64,000 bases of DNA, taken from assembly GCF_000550805.1 (NCBI RefSeq), contig NZ_CP004353.1, positions 1,488,001 through 1,552,000 on the forward strand, given 5' to 3'. Below, piece by piece: positions 45,988 to 55,789 of the stretch (position 1 is its first letter; every line of letters begins with the position of its first letter). Under the pieces are notes generated by a model that had not been told where the DNA came from, did not search any database, and saw only the letters and a program-made list of their open reading frames with translations. The position numbers and the translations under genes were made by a program. Source of the DNA: Corynebacterium vitaeruminis DSM 20294 (lineage in GTDB: Bacteria; Actinomycetota; Actinomycetes; Mycobacteriales; Mycobacteriaceae).

Positions 45988-48741
45988 CTAAGCGCCGATG
46001 GCGACGACTCCCCTGCGGATTGCATCGATCGCCTGGCGGGCGTTGTCGCGGGTCTCGTCGACGTAGGCGGTCTGGCGGATCTGCTCGAGCAAGTCGATGA
46101 CCTGGCGGGCCTGGCGGACGAAATCGCCCGGGGTGACCTCAGCGCCCGATTCCGCCGCGGCGGCTAGGCAGTAACCCAGCGGCGCGCCCGCGGCCCACTG
46201 GTGGATAGCCAGCGCGAAGCCTGCCTCCGGGTACTTGGTCACCGGCAGGCGGTAGCGGCGCTCGTCGTAGCTGAGCTCCTCCCAGATGCGCACGGTGTCG
46301 TTCATCGCGTCCACCATCGGGTCGGTGGCGCCCTCGGGGCTGCCCTTCGTCTCGCGGCGGTTCTCAAAGGTGCACATGCTGGCCACGCCAGCGAGCTCGG
46401 CCGGGTCAAGGCCGTCCCAGATGCCGCGCTTGAGGCACTGGGCGACGAGCAGGTCGCACTCGGAGTGAACGCGGGCGAGGCGCTCGCCCTCGTCCGTCAC
46501 GGTAGGCGTCCCATCGACGTACTCGACGTAGTCGTACTCGCCAAGCAGCTGGAGGATGCGGTCGAAGGTCTTGCCCAGGGTATCGGTGGCGGCGCTGATG
46601 GTCTCCTGCAGGTACGCGACCTTGCGTTCCGCCTTGAGCAGCTTCTCCCCCACCCGGACCAGGTCCTCGCGGTCGGCCCAGTAGTGGGTCGGGTGGCTGC
46701 GGATGGCCTCGCGCAGGTCGTGGACCTTGGGGCTGACCCGGTGGCGCGGGTGCGACTTCATGCGCTTGGGGCGCGGGAAATGCAGCCGATCGAACTGCTC
46801 GACCACCAGCCCCGCGTGCTTGCGCGGGTGGGCGATGGCCGCGCGCGGGATGCGCATGGTTCCCACGGTCTGCGGGGCCAGCCCCAGCTTGTCGGCGCCG
46901 AGGCGACCGGACCAGCCGCTCTCGAAGGTGAACCAGGGCCTGGGGTCGTGGTTGTTGCCCGCCTGCTGGATCACCACGGCGAGGATCGGGTGCTTCTTGC
47001 CGGGAAGGGCGACCACGTCGCCGAGGCGCAGCCTGGCCAGCACGGACACGACCTCCTTCTCGCGCTGCTCGATGGAGTGCCGCTTGGAGCGCCGCTCCTC
47101 CTCGGTGAGCTCGCGGCGCAGGCGCGCGTAGCCCTCGATGTCGTTCAAAGGGTCCTCGCTGGGCGGGTTGCTCGCCTCGAGCAGGGTGTGAAGCTGCGCG
47201 CGGATGGCCGCCGCGTCCTTCTCCGCCTTCTCGATGGCGCGGACCTCCTCGACGATGGAGCCGTCCGCCTGGTACTGGGCAAACGACTTCTCCAGCAGCC
47301 GGTGGGCGGGCTCGAAACCGATGGTGCGGACCATGTTCACCGCCATGTTGTAGCCGGGCGCGAAGGTGGAGATGAGCGGGTAGGTGCGCGTGGAGGCCAG
47401 CCCCGCCACCGCGCGCGGGTCCATCGCGGGCTGCCACAGGACCACGGCGTTGCCCATCGTGTCGATTCCTCGGCGCCCCGCGCGGCCGGTGAGCTGGGTG
47501 TACTGGCCCGGAGTGAGGTCGACGTGGGCCTCGCCGTTGTACTTGACCAGCTTCTCCAGCACGACGGTGCGCGCGGGCATGTTGATGCCTAGGGCGAGAG
47601 TCTCGGTGGCGAAGACCGCGCGGACGAGCCCCTTGGTGAACAGCTCCTCCACGATGTGGCGGAACGCCGGGAGCATGCCCGCGTGGTGGGCGGCGAAGCC
47701 TCGCTGCAGCGCCGCGCGCCAGCGCCCGAAGTCGAGCACCTTGAGGTCCTCCTCCGGGATGCCCTCCACGCCGGCGTCGACGATGCGCCCGATCTCCTCG
47801 GCCTCCTGCTGGTTGGTGAGCACCAGCCGCGAGCGCATGCACTGGTAGAGCGCCCCGTCGCACCCCGCACGGGAGAAGATGAAGGTGATCGCGGGCAGCA
47901 TGTCGTGCGCCTTGAGCAGCGAGATGACCTCGGGGCGCCCCAGCGGGCGGAACTTGTCCGGGCGCGGGTGCCCGCTGCGGCCGTTTCCCCGCGGCCCGCC
48001 GCGCTTGAACGGCCGCGCCTTGGAGACGTCCCACTCGGACTCGGCGTGGCTGCGGCCCGACTCGAGCCGCTCGATATGCGACTCCAGGTGGGAGTTGACG
48101 GTGATGTCGCCGGGCTCGAAGAGCGGGTGGATGGTCTTGCCCACGAGCATCCACTGGTCGAGCGGGACGGGGCGAAGGTCGCTGACGATGACCTCGGTGT
48201 CGCCGCGCACGGACTTCAGCCAGGCGCCGAACTCCTCCGAGTTCGAGACGGTCGCCGACAGCCCGATGACGCTCACGGAATCGTCGAGGCCCAAGATGGC
48301 CTCCTCCCACACCGCGCCGCGGGACTTGTCGGCGAGGAAGTGGATCTCGTCCATGACCACGTGCGAGAGCCGGTCGAGGGTCCCTGACTGCGCGTAGATC
48401 ATGTTGCGCAGAACCTCGGTGGTCATCACCACGATCTCCGCGTCGTGGTTGATGGAGACGTCGCCGGTGAGCAGCCCCACGGCGTCCTCGCCGTGCTGCT
48501 TGACCAGGTCGTGGTACTTCTGGTTGCTCAAAGCCTTGATCGGCGTGGTGTAAAAGCACTTGGTCCCCCGCGAGAGCGCGAGCGAGACCGCGAACTCGCC
48601 GACGATCGTCTTGCCCGCGCCGGTGGGCGCGCACACCAGCACACCGTGGCCCCGCTCCACCGCCTCACACCCCTTAATCTGGAACTCATCGAGCGCGAAG
48701 CCCAATTCAGAGATGAAGAGATCAAGGTGCGTGTCGGTCAT
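45988..48741 (-). CDS. helY: HelY-type Ski2-like ATP-dependent RNA/DNA helicase
   Basis: A 917-residue SF2 helicase related to mycobacterial HelY and eukaryotic Ski2/Mtr4. Walker A CAPTGAGKT at 37-45, DExH box MDEIHFL, GLSATVSNSEEF, ALGINMPARTVV and QLTGRAGRRGID are all present. A C-terminal rRNA-processing arch/DSHCT domain follows. TAGCCT ends 7 nt before the ATG at 48741 (leaderless-type); in-frame codons upstream are not used. It is transcribed after tatC in a region conserved with M. tuberculosis. Function is probably RNA turnover or remodelling. Confidence 0.93.
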   Translation of the reverse strand: MTDTHLDLFISELGFALDEFQIKGCEAVERGHGVLVCAPTGAGKTIVGEFAVSLALSRGTKCFYTTPIKALSNQKYHDLVKQHGEDAVGLLTGDVSINHDAEIVVMTTEVLRNMIYAQSGTLDRLSHVVMDEIHFLADKSRGAVWEEAILGLDDSVSVIGLSATVSNSEEFGAWLKSVRGDTEVIVSDLRPVPLDQWMLVGKTIHPLFEPGDITVNSHLESHIERLESGRSHAESEWDVSKARPFKRGGPRGNGRSGHPRPDKFRPLGRPEVISLLKAHDMLPAITFIFSRAGCDGALYQCMRSRLVLTNQQEAEEIGRIVDAGVEGIPEEDLKVLDFGRWRAALQRGFAAHHAGMLPAFRHIVEELFTKGLVRAVFATETLALGINMPARTVVLEKLVKYNGEAHVDLTPGQYTQLTGRAGRRGIDTMGNAVVLWQPAMDPRAVAGLASTRTYPLISTFAPGYNMAVNMVRTIGFEPAHRLLEKSFAQYQADGSIVEEVRAIEKAEKDAAAIRAQLHTLLEASNPPSEDPLNDIEGYARLRRELTEEERRSKRHSIEQREKEVVSVLARLRLGDVVALPGKKHPILAVVIQQAGNNHDPRPWFTFESGWSGRLGADKLGLAPQTVGTMRIPRAAIAHPRKHAGLVVEQFDRLHFPRPKRMKSHPRHRVSPKVHDLREAIRSHPTHYWADREDLVRVGEKLLKAERKVAYLQETISAATDTLGKTFDRILQLLGEYDYVEYVDGTPTVTDEGERLARVHSECDLLVAQCLKRGIWDGLDPAELAGVASMCTFENRRETKGSPEGATDPMVDAMNDTVRIWEELSYDERRYRLPVTKYPEAGFALAIHQWAAGAPLGYCLAAAAESGAEVTPGDFVRQARQVIDLLEQIRQTAYVDETRDNARQAIDAIRRGVVAIGA

Positions 48742-48807
48742 AGGTACAAGGCTAGCCAATGCGCCCCGACATGACACCTCGGGGCGGGCCCTAGCGGGGG
48801 CAGGCCC

Positions 48808-48839
48808 GAAAATGGCCACCGCCCTTGCGGGCGATGGCC
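48808..48839 (-). terminator. Terminator after tatC
   Basis: Read leftward, GGCCATCGCCC / GGGCGGTGGCC (one G-U pair) with a GCAA tetraloop, followed by ATTTTC. Confidence 0.85.
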
Positions 48840-48851
48840 GCGAAAGACGTC

Positions 48852-49889
48852 TTAGATGACGTCATCGAAGTTGTTGAAGGTGCTTGCTGGCGGATCGATC
48901 CTCGTCGGCTTGGTGATGCTTCCCGGACCGCCGATGCCCTCCGCCTGACCAACGGGGCTCGGCGAACCGATCCCGCCCGCCTTGCCCACGGGCTGCGGCG
49001 CGTCGACGCCGCCGGGGGCCGTATCCAGCGGCGAGGAGGACTCGTCATCCACGTCCATCCAGGCAGGTCGCTCGAGGTTGGCCCGCTTGTCGTGGATGCG
49101 CATGAACTGCAGCGCGGCCTCCACGAGCAGGCACAGGGCGACCGCCAGGGCGCTCATGGAGAAGGGATCCTGGCCTGGTGTCATGACCGCGGCGAAGATG
49201 GTGAGGACGATCCAGATGACGTCGCGGTGCCCCTTGATCGCCGCGTAGGGCAGGATTCCCACGAGGTTGAGCGCCACCATAAACAGCGGAACCTCGAAGC
49301 TCACACCGAAGATGAAGATGAGCGTGAGGATGAAGCTGAAGTAGCGCTCACCGGTCAGCGCCGCCACCTGCGACTGATCACCGATAGTGAGCAGGAAGTC
49401 CAGGCCGTAGGCGAGGATGAAGTAGGCCAGAACCGCGCCGAGCACGAACAAGGCGACGGCGGCGGTGACGAAGGCCCGAGTCCAGCGCCGCTCGTTCTTG
49501 TGCAGGCCAGGCGTGATGAAGCCCCAGATCTGCTGGAGCCAGACCGGCGAGGCGAGCACCGAGCCAGCCAGCGCGCCCACCTTCAGTCGCAGGAGGAACA
49601 TCTCGAACGGCGAGGTGGCCAAGAGGCGGCACTCGCCGTCGGTGCCGTAGACGGCGCGGTTTTCCGCCGGAAGCTTACAGTAGGGCTCGCGGAGGATCTC
49701 GCCGAGGCTCGGGATGCCGAACAGGGAGTTCTGATACCAGATGTACCCGATGACGGCGCCGACGCTGAGCGCCAGCACACACACGATGACGCGCCGGCGC
49801 AGCTCCTTGAGGTGCTCGACGAGCGCCATGGTGCCGTCGGACGGCTTGCGCTGGCGGCGTCGGCGCCGGGTGGGAGTCTGATTGCTCAT
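48852..49889 (-). CDS. tatC: Twin-arginine translocase subunit TatC
   Basis: A 345-residue membrane protein, the receptor of the Tat pathway for folded proteins. Six transmembrane helices cover about residues 30-265. Conserved TatC elements include MALVEHLKELRRR at the N-terminus, ASPVWLQQIWGFITPGLHKNER and FGVSFEVPLFMVALNLVGIL. The C-terminus has an extra cytoplasmic Pro/Gly tail of about 70 residues with a repeat (PVGKAGGIGSP / PVGQAEGIGGP). ATG at 49889 with AAAGG upstream; the gene pairs with tatA 158 nt away. Confidence 0.95.
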   Translation of the reverse strand: MSNQTPTRRRRRQRKPSDGTMALVEHLKELRRRVIVCVLALSVGAVIGYIWYQNSLFGIPSLGEILREPYCKLPAENRAVYGTDGECRLLATSPFEMFLLRLKVGALAGSVLASPVWLQQIWGFITPGLHKNERRWTRAFVTAAVALFVLGAVLAYFILAYGLDFLLTIGDQSQVAALTGERYFSFILTLIFIFGVSFEVPLFMVALNLVGILPYAAIKGHRDVIWIVLTIFAAVMTPGQDPFSMSALAVALCLLVEAALQFMRIHDKRANLERPAWMDVDDESSSPLDTAPGGVDAPQPVGKAGGIGSPSPVGQAEGIGGPGSITKPTRIDPPASTFNNFDDVI

Positions 49890-50047
49890 GACCAACCTTT
49901 TTCTGCTCTGAAACTTACGATGAGCGACCACGGCGCGCGGGTTATCCAACGGCCGCGCGCAGTCAGCAAAAAACCCAGCGTCTAAGTGTCCCTATGGCCT
50001 AGGAGCTGCGAGCTTAGAGCTGGGAAGAAGCTCATGAATGAGCCGGC

Positions 50048-50305
50048 CTACTGGCCGTTCTGGGGGTTGTTCACCTGCTGGGGATCCTGAACGTTTTGCA
50101 CCTGAGACTGAGTGGTGCCACCGGTGATCTGCTGCTGCGGAGCCTGCTGCGCCTGGTCATCGTTGCCCATCTCCTTGATCTCGGACTTGAAGATGCGCAT
50201 GGAGCGGCCGAGCGAACGGGCCGCGTCCGGCAGCTTCTTTGCGCCGAAGAGCAGAACGATGACAGCAACGATGAGGACGAGCTCCCAACCGCCGGGAAGT
50301 GACAT
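50048..50305 (-). CDS. tatA: Twin-arginine translocase subunit TatA
   Basis: An 85-residue pore-forming Tat subunit. The N-terminal helix [20 protein letters not shown] is followed by the amphipathic [18 protein letters not shown] and a Gln/Asn-rich disordered tail. ATG at 50305 with AAAGGAA. It lies between pafC and tatC as in mycobacteria. Confidence 0.95.
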   Translation of the reverse strand: MSLPGGWELVLIVAVIVLLFGAKKLPDAARSLGRSMRIFKSEIKEMGNDDQAQQAPQQQITGGTTQSQVQNVQDPQQVNNPQNGQ

Positions 50306-50431
50306 TGTTTTTCCTTTCAGGAACTGGCAGCGCTTGAGGAACCCCTCTAGCCCTCCCGTATGAAAATGATGTGAAAGCCTTATTTACTTAGGTCACGGCC
50401 CATTTCCTAGAGCTTCCGGGGAGCGCGTCCC

Positions 50432-51400
50432 CTACGTGACTATTCGGCCATCATACGCTCTCAACGCAGATTTGGCGCGATTCGCGATCTCGTGAGACAC
50501 GTCACTAGGCTCGATCACGCGCACTCGGTCGGCGTTTTCCAGCGCGAATTGGATGAGCCATTCCCGCGCGATGAGCGGGACGTGCACCTCGAATTTGTCG
50601 TCGTCGTTCCAGAATCCCTCGGTCACCGGCAGCGTGTCCGCCAGCCACGCGCTCTCCTCGTCGAAGACGAGGACTGCCTGCGTGTCGGCCTTCTTCAGAT
50701 CGAAGGGATCGCAGGCATCCAGCGGCGCCAGCGGAACCGAAACCGCGGGTTCGCCGGTTTCCCTCGCCCCCGTCATGCGGTCGAGGCGGAACATGCGCAC
50801 CTCCTCGCGGTCATGGTCGTAGCCTTGAATATAGGCGTTCGTGTCGCGGGTGAACATTCTCTGGATGCTCACCCGGCGAGTGTGCATTCCCTCGGTGGTG
50901 CGCGAGGTGTACTCGAACTCTACCTGGCGGCCGGAGGTCATCGCGCGGGTCAGGATCTCCAGCTCCGGCTCGGAGATGAAGTCTCGGCCGAAGGAGTCGG
51001 TGTCGAAGACCGCGCCGATCGCCGAGCCCATGGACTCGCGCAGCTTGGTCGCCGCGCTGACAACCGTGCTGCGGTCGGCGAGGCCGGGAACCGCCTCGAG
51101 GTACTCGAGGGCAAGCAGCAGCGCCGTCGCCTCCGTGACGGTCAAGCGCAGCGGCTGGTCCATGCCCTGGGAGTCGAAGATGGTCACCGAGCGCATGTTG
51201 GGGTCCAGATCGACCAGCTCGTGCGGGAAGACCCCCGGCCCGCAGCAAAACAGCCGATAGAGGTCGTCCTTGACCTGCGCGGGCGGGAGCCCCAAGTCGG
51301 CCGCCGCCTCCATCACCGAGCAGCCCGGGTGCGACTGGAAGTAGGGCAAGAGGTTGAGCATCCGGACGAGGTCGCTCATCCGCTGATTCGTGCTGGCCAT
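50432..51400 (-). CDS. pafC: WYL-domain regulator PafC
   Basis: A 322-residue transcription factor. An N-terminal winged helix-turn-helix (about 5-60: MSDLVRMLNLLPYFQSHPG) is followed by a WYL domain (about 150-230: FEYTSRTTEGMHTRRVSIQ) and a C-terminal WCX domain. With PafB it activates the LexA-independent DNA-damage response in mycobacteria; the domains are the same here. ATG at 51400; starts 3 nt after the pafB stop, indicating coupling. Confidence 0.93.
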   Translation of the reverse strand: MASTNQRMSDLVRMLNLLPYFQSHPGCSVMEAAADLGLPPAQVKDDLYRLFCCGPGVFPHELVDLDPNMRSVTIFDSQGMDQPLRLTVTEATALLLALEYLEAVPGLADRSTVVSAATKLRESMGSAIGAVFDTDSFGRDFISEPELEILTRAMTSGRQVEFEYTSRTTEGMHTRRVSIQRMFTRDTNAYIQGYDHDREEVRMFRLDRMTGARETGEPAVSVPLAPLDACDPFDLKKADTQAVLVFDEESAWLADTLPVTEGFWNDDDKFEVHVPLIAREWLIQFALENADRVRVIEPSDVSHEIANRAKSALRAYDGRIVT

Positions 51401-51403
51401 GGG

Positions 51404-52396
51404 TTAGAGCGCTCCCTTCAAAACGGCGATAACTTCCTCGCGGACCTCGGTGGGTTCCTCCACGATGGCGTAGGGCGCGTGCGCCGCCGCCGCGCGGACG
51501 ATCCACTTCTTCTCCACTCCCTGCAGGAGGTAGCGGTTCTCCCCCAGCGCTTTCCCGCGGCTGGTGATCTCCGGCGCCCTGCCGGGGGCGACGTGCACGG
51601 TCACGTCGAAGAGATCAACGCCGATGCTCAGCTGCTTTTCCACCAGCTCCTGCATGTTCGTGCCCGGCTCCGGCAGATGGAAGGGGCCGTACTCGGTCAC
51701 GGCCGGGTCGTCCATGTCGAGCAGCTCGACGTCGCTGACCCGGGTGCTGCGGAAGACGCGGGGCGCGTCCCGGTCGATGTCGTAGCCCACGACGTAGACG
51801 CTGTCGCGCAACCCCACCAGCGCCCACGGGTCCATCCACCGGGTCTCCGGCTCGAAGGAGGTGGTCCGATGGAAGGTGAAGCTGATGCGCTTGCGCTGGG
51901 TGCAGGCGCTCACAATTGCGTCGATAAGCTCGGCGTTCAGGGAAGACCAGTCGTTGACGGCGAGGAAACGCGGGCTGGAGGCGAGCTCGCGCCGCACGCC
52001 GCTGGCCGCGATCTTCGTCCAGCCGGAGCGGGTGAACGTGGCCAGCTCATCGCCGAGGCCCATGTTCCCCGCGAGGGCCAGCACGGCCGCCTCCTCGGAG
52101 GTGAATTGGAGCTCGGGAAGCCGGTACTGGTCCGCCTGGAGTCGGTAGCCCACGTGGCCGTCGACGGTGACGGTCTCGATGGGCACGCCCACGCGGATGA
52201 GGTCCTTGCGGTCGCGCTCGAAGAGCTTCTCCACCGCGCGCTCGCTGCGCGGCACCCGGTTCTCGTCGCGGGCGTACCCCTCGACGTGCTCGCGCACCCA
52301 CGCGGCCGTGAGCGCGGGGTTGCCGCGGCTTTCGGCGTTGAGGAAGGCGAACGCGAGGTTGGTCAGGCGCTCGAGCATTGGTTCTTTGGCAACCAC
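51404..52396 (-). CDS. pafB: WYL-domain regulator PafB
   Basis: A 330-residue partner of PafC with the same N-terminal HTH (LERLTNLAFAFLNAESRG), WYL domain (ISFTFHRTTSFEPETRWMD) and WCX domain. GTG start at 52396 with AAGGAG 5 nt upstream. The pair is thought to act as a DNA-damage-responsive activator. It follows pafA by 92 nt and the pupylation genes in the same strand and order as in mycobacteria. Confidence 0.93.
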   Translation of the reverse strand: MVAKEPMLERLTNLAFAFLNAESRGNPALTAAWVREHVEGYARDENRVPRSERAVEKLFERDRKDLIRVGVPIETVTVDGHVGYRLQADQYRLPELQFTSEEAAVLALAGNMGLGDELATFTRSGWTKIAASGVRRELASSPRFLAVNDWSSLNAELIDAIVSACTQRKRISFTFHRTTSFEPETRWMDPWALVGLRDSVYVVGYDIDRDAPRVFRSTRVSDVELLDMDDPAVTEYGPFHLPEPGTNMQELVEKQLSIGVDLFDVTVHVAPGRAPEITSRGKALGENRYLLQGVEKKWIVRAAAAHAPYAIVEEPTEVREEVIAVLKGAL

Positions 52397-52488
52397 GGTG
52401 ACTCCTTCGAGATATGAGAAGCGAACGGGGCGGCGGGTACCGCTCCCCGCCAGGTGAAAGAGAGCTGGTCGCGCGTCCAGCGACCACC

Positions 52489-53898
52489 CTAGCCCTGGGC
52501 CGGGTAGTGCTCCCGCATGTAGGAAATGAGCTCGTCGACGCGCGCGTCGACCGGCGAGAACGGGTCGTCGAGCTCGACGATCTGCGGCTCGGGCCGGGTG
52601 ACCTTCAGCCGCAGCCAGTCGACGGCGGTCGGGGCACCCAGGCGCTGGGACTCCGCGAGGAACTGCCCGCGCAGGTGGGCGCGGGTGGTCTCCGGCGCGG
52701 TGGTCGCCGCCTTCTCAACGTCGGCGGGATCCACCCAGGTGCTGGCCAGGCCCTTCGCCTCGAGCACCCGAAACAGGCCGCGGCCTGCCCGGATGTCGTG
52801 GTAGGCGAGGTCCACCTGCGCGAGCTTCGGGTGATCGAAGTCCTCCGGACCCAGCCCCAGGCGGGGCTGGTAGCGGCGCAAGAGCCCCAGCTTGATCGCC
52901 CAGTCGATGTCGCGGCTGATGAGCGAGAAGTCCTGGGTCTCGATCGCGGCCACCGCGCGCTCCCAGAGCTCAAGCACGCGGGCCATCTCCTCGTTGGTGG
53001 TGCCGCCGGTCTCCTCGCGGGTTTTAAGCCACGCGCGGGCCGCCTCGAGGTAGGCGCGCTGGACGGCCACCGCGGTCATCTCCTCGCCGCCCTCCAACGC
53101 CACCGGCGCCTGGCCGGTGAGATCCACCGCGATGTCCCGGATCGCCGAGATGTCGTTGGGCTGGTGCATCGTGGGCAGCTCCACGCCCGCCTCGATCATC
53201 TCGAGCACCAACAGCGTCGACCCCACCTTCAGCGCGGTGGTCGTCTCCGACATGTTGGAGTCGCCAACGATGACGTGGAGGCGGCGGAAGCGGTGGGAGT
53301 CGGCGTGCGGCTCGTCGCGGGTGTTAATGATCGGCCGCGAGCGCGTCGTCGCGCTGGACACGCCCTCCCAGACGTGGTCGGAGCGCTGCGAGAAGTGGAA
53401 GCGCCCGTCCTTGATGCACCCCGCGCCGGCGATGAGCTGGCGGGTGATGAGGAACGGCAGCAGCTGCTTCCCCAGCGTTTTCAGCACCACCTCGCGGCCG
53501 ACGAGGTAATTCTCGTGGCAGCCGTAGCTGTTTCCCACCGAGTCGAGGTTGTTTTTGAAGAGGTACACCTGGCCGTCGATGTGTTCCTCGGCGAGGCTCT
53601 CCTCGGCCGCGCGCGCCAACTCGTCGACGATGAGATCGCCCGCGCGGTCGTAGGCGACCAGCTGCGAGAGGCTGTCGCACTCGGCGGTGGCGACCTCCGG
53701 GTGGCTGCCCACGTCGAGGTAAAGCCGCGAGGCGTTAGGGTGGAAGATGTTGGAGCTTCCCCACCTGTCGATCACCGGGCGGAACATGTAGCGCGCGATC
53801 TCGTCGGCGCCCAGCTTGCGGTTGCCGCGATCCATGCAGGTGATCCCGTACTCGGTCTCGATCCCCATGATGCGGCGGGTAAAGACGGCCCCGGCCAC
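52489..53898 (-). CDS. pafA: Pup-protein ligase PafA
   Basis: A 469-residue glutamine-synthetase-like ligase that couples the C-terminal Glu of Pup to lysines on target proteins using ATP. It begins RRIMGIETEYGITCMD, with the ATP-binding YGCHENYLVGRE and the NTRDEPHADSHRFRRLHVIV block. GTG start at 53898, 3 nt after the pup stop. It acts with Pup, Dop and Mpa; no proteasome core genes lie between pup and pafA. Confidence 0.96.
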   Translation of the reverse strand: MAGAVFTRRIMGIETEYGITCMDRGNRKLGADEIARYMFRPVIDRWGSSNIFHPNASRLYLDVGSHPEVATAECDSLSQLVAYDRAGDLIVDELARAAEESLAEEHIDGQVYLFKNNLDSVGNSYGCHENYLVGREVVLKTLGKQLLPFLITRQLIAGAGCIKDGRFHFSQRSDHVWEGVSSATTRSRPIINTRDEPHADSHRFRRLHVIVGDSNMSETTTALKVGSTLLVLEMIEAGVELPTMHQPNDISAIRDIAVDLTGQAPVALEGGEEMTAVAVQRAYLEAARAWLKTREETGGTTNEEMARVLELWERAVAAIETQDFSLISRDIDWAIKLGLLRRYQPRLGLGPEDFDHPKLAQVDLAYHDIRAGRGLFRVLEAKGLASTWVDPADVEKAATTAPETTRAHLRGQFLAESQRLGAPTAVDWLRLKVTRPEPQIVELDDPFSPVDARVDELISYMREHYPAQG

Positions 53899-53901
53899 GG
53901 T

Positions 53902-54093
53902 CTACTGGCCGCCCTTCTGCACGTAGGAGCGCACGAACTCCTCCGCGTTGTTCTCGAGCAGGCCGTCGATCTCGTCGAGCAGGTCGTCCACGCCCTCGGT
54001 GTTGATCTGCACGGCGCCGGCGCCAGCGGCGGCCTCCAGCGCGTCGTCGTTGTCCTTTCCGCCCCCGGCGTTGACCTGGGTTTGTCCGCTCAT
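53902..54093 (-). CDS. pup: Prokaryotic ubiquitin-like protein Pup
   Basis: A 63-residue disordered modifier. It ends EEFVRSYVQKGGQ; the C-terminal Gln is deamidated by Dop to Glu before ligation. The coiled-coil-binding region VDDLLDEIDGLLENNAEEF is conserved and contacts Mpa. ATG at 54093 with AAGGAG 7 nt upstream, so the longer frame is not used. The gene lies between dop and pafA in the usual order, but with no prcB or prcA following. Confidence 0.97.
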   Translation of the reverse strand: MSGQTQVNAGGGKDNDDALEAAAGAGAVQINTEGVDDLLDEIDGLLENNAEEFVRSYVQKGGQ

Positions 54094-54135
54094 TGCGTTG
54101 CTCCTTCTTCCTCGCGCAACGCGCGCTCGCTTTTC

Positions 54136-54148
54136 GCTTATCGACGCC
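54136..54148 (-). repeat. 13-mer repeat, one mismatch, intergenic
   Basis: GGCGTCGATAAGC on the minus strand, between pup and dop. Confidence 0.55.
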
Positions 54149-54232
54149 AAGGCACGCGCTGCCCATTAGACAGTGATTATCTTATGCTTTCCTCAGCCCG
54201 CCCGCTCGCAGGTGTCCCCGCTGTGCCCGGGC

Positions 54233-55765
54233 CTAATACCGCGATTTCGTGGGGACCAGGAGGTCCTTGCCCGATTCCAACAGCTCGGCCACGGTGGACG
54301 CACCCTCTAGGAGGGTGCCCGCCTCCTTCTCGGTGAGCCCGTCGAGCGCGGTCATCGCGACGCGGTTGAGCTCGTGCTCTGGCCCCTTGAACACCACGGA
54401 CTCCCAGCTGGCGGCCGCGACCTCGTTGCCGAACTTGGAGGCGATCTTCCCGCGGAAGAAGGCCCGGGTATCGGTGGGCGGGTTCCACGCGGCGCGCTCG
54501 ATGTCCTCTTCGCCGACTAGCGTCTGCATCCTGCCCTTGCGCACAAGCGCGTGGTAGAGGCTCTTGGTGGGGTCGATGTCCGAGTACTGGAGGTCGACGA
54601 GCTTGATCTTGGCGTCGTCGATGGCCAGCCCGCGGGCGGTAAACGAGTGGATAAGCGCGTACTTGGCGCACCAGTCGAGCAGGTGCGCGCACGCGAGCGG
54701 CCCCTGGCGCAGGAGCCCCAACACCTCGCCCCAGAGCGCGAAAACGCGGCGGTCGACGTCGCTGGTGACGGCCGGCTCGACCCGGCAGCGGTACTCCTCG
54801 AGCAGGTCGATGGAGGTCATCTGGCGGCCGTCCTTGAGCGCCAGCTCGTGCGTGAGAGTGAGGTCGTGCGAGACGGCGTGCACTTCCTCGACCGCGCGGG
54901 CGAGCTTTAAGTCGCTGAAGTCGATTCCCTGCTCGATCGCGTCGAGGACGAGCGAGGTCATGCCCAGCTTCAGGAAGACGGAGGTGTGCGCCATGTTCGC
55001 GTCGCCCAGGATGACGTGGAGCCGACCGAAGGAATCGGCGTCGGCGTGCGGTTCGTCGCGGGTGTTGATGATGCCGCGGTTGAGCGTGGTCTCCAGCGAG
55101 ATCTCCTGCTCCATGTAGTCGGCGCGCTGGCTGATCTGGAAGCCCGGCTTCTCGCCGTGCTGGCCGATGCCCACGCGCCCGGCCCCGATGATCACCTGGC
55201 GGGTGACGAAGAACGGAATCAAGGCCTGGGCCATGACATCGAAGTCGATGGAGCGATCGTAGAAGTAGTTCTCGTGGGAGCCGTAGCTGGCTCCCTTGCC
55301 GTCGACGTTGTTCTTGTAGATCTTCAGCGGCGGACACGGATCGTGGTGCTCGAGCACCGAGTGGTTGCGCTCGGTCAGCGCCTCCACATCCTCGCGCGCG
55401 CGGTTGAGGATGACGTTACCGGCCACGTCGTAGACCAGCGCGTCGAAAGCGTTGGTGGTCTCCGGCGAGGAGTACTCGGGGTGCGCGTGGTCGACGTAGT
55501 AGCGCCCGCCGTTGGTGAGCACGACGTTGGCCACGCCGATCGCGTTGGGGTCGACGACCGGCACCGTGTGGTAGCGGCGCAGGTCAAACCCGCGGGTGTC
55601 CCGCAGCGGGTGCTCCGACGCGAAGTCCCAGCGCGCCCCGGTGGCGCACTTCTCGGCCGCGCCGAAGGCGACCACCACGTGGGTGGAGGTGACGATCGGC
55701 GAGAGGACGGGGTTGGTGGGCGTGGCGATGCCGTACTCCGTCTCGGTTCCCATGAACCTGCTCAT
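54233..55765 (-). CDS. dop: Deamidase/depupylase of Pup (Dop)
   Basis: A 510-residue PafA homologue that deamidates the C-terminal Gln of Pup and removes Pup from proteins. It begins FMGTETEYGIATP, and includes the Dop-specific loop region between HVVVAFGAAEKC and DTRGFDLRRY. ATP-site elements IYKNNVDGKGASYGSHENYF and NTRDEPHADADSFGRLHVIL are present. ATG at 55765 with AAGGAGG. It begins 25 nt after the stop of mpa and is coupled in the operon. Confidence 0.96.
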   Translation of the reverse strand: MSRFMGTETEYGIATPTNPVLSPIVTSTHVVVAFGAAEKCATGARWDFASEHPLRDTRGFDLRRYHTVPVVDPNAIGVANVVLTNGGRYYVDHAHPEYSSPETTNAFDALVYDVAGNVILNRAREDVEALTERNHSVLEHHDPCPPLKIYKNNVDGKGASYGSHENYFYDRSIDFDVMAQALIPFFVTRQVIIGAGRVGIGQHGEKPGFQISQRADYMEQEISLETTLNRGIINTRDEPHADADSFGRLHVILGDANMAHTSVFLKLGMTSLVLDAIEQGIDFSDLKLARAVEEVHAVSHDLTLTHELALKDGRQMTSIDLLEEYRCRVEPAVTSDVDRRVFALWGEVLGLLRQGPLACAHLLDWCAKYALIHSFTARGLAIDDAKIKLVDLQYSDIDPTKSLYHALVRKGRMQTLVGEEDIERAAWNPPTDTRAFFRGKIASKFGNEVAAASWESVVFKGPEHELNRVAMTALDGLTEKEAGTLLEGASTVAELLESGKDLLVPTKSRY

Positions 55766-55789
55766 TGGGTGAATCCTCCTTCGGTGGTG

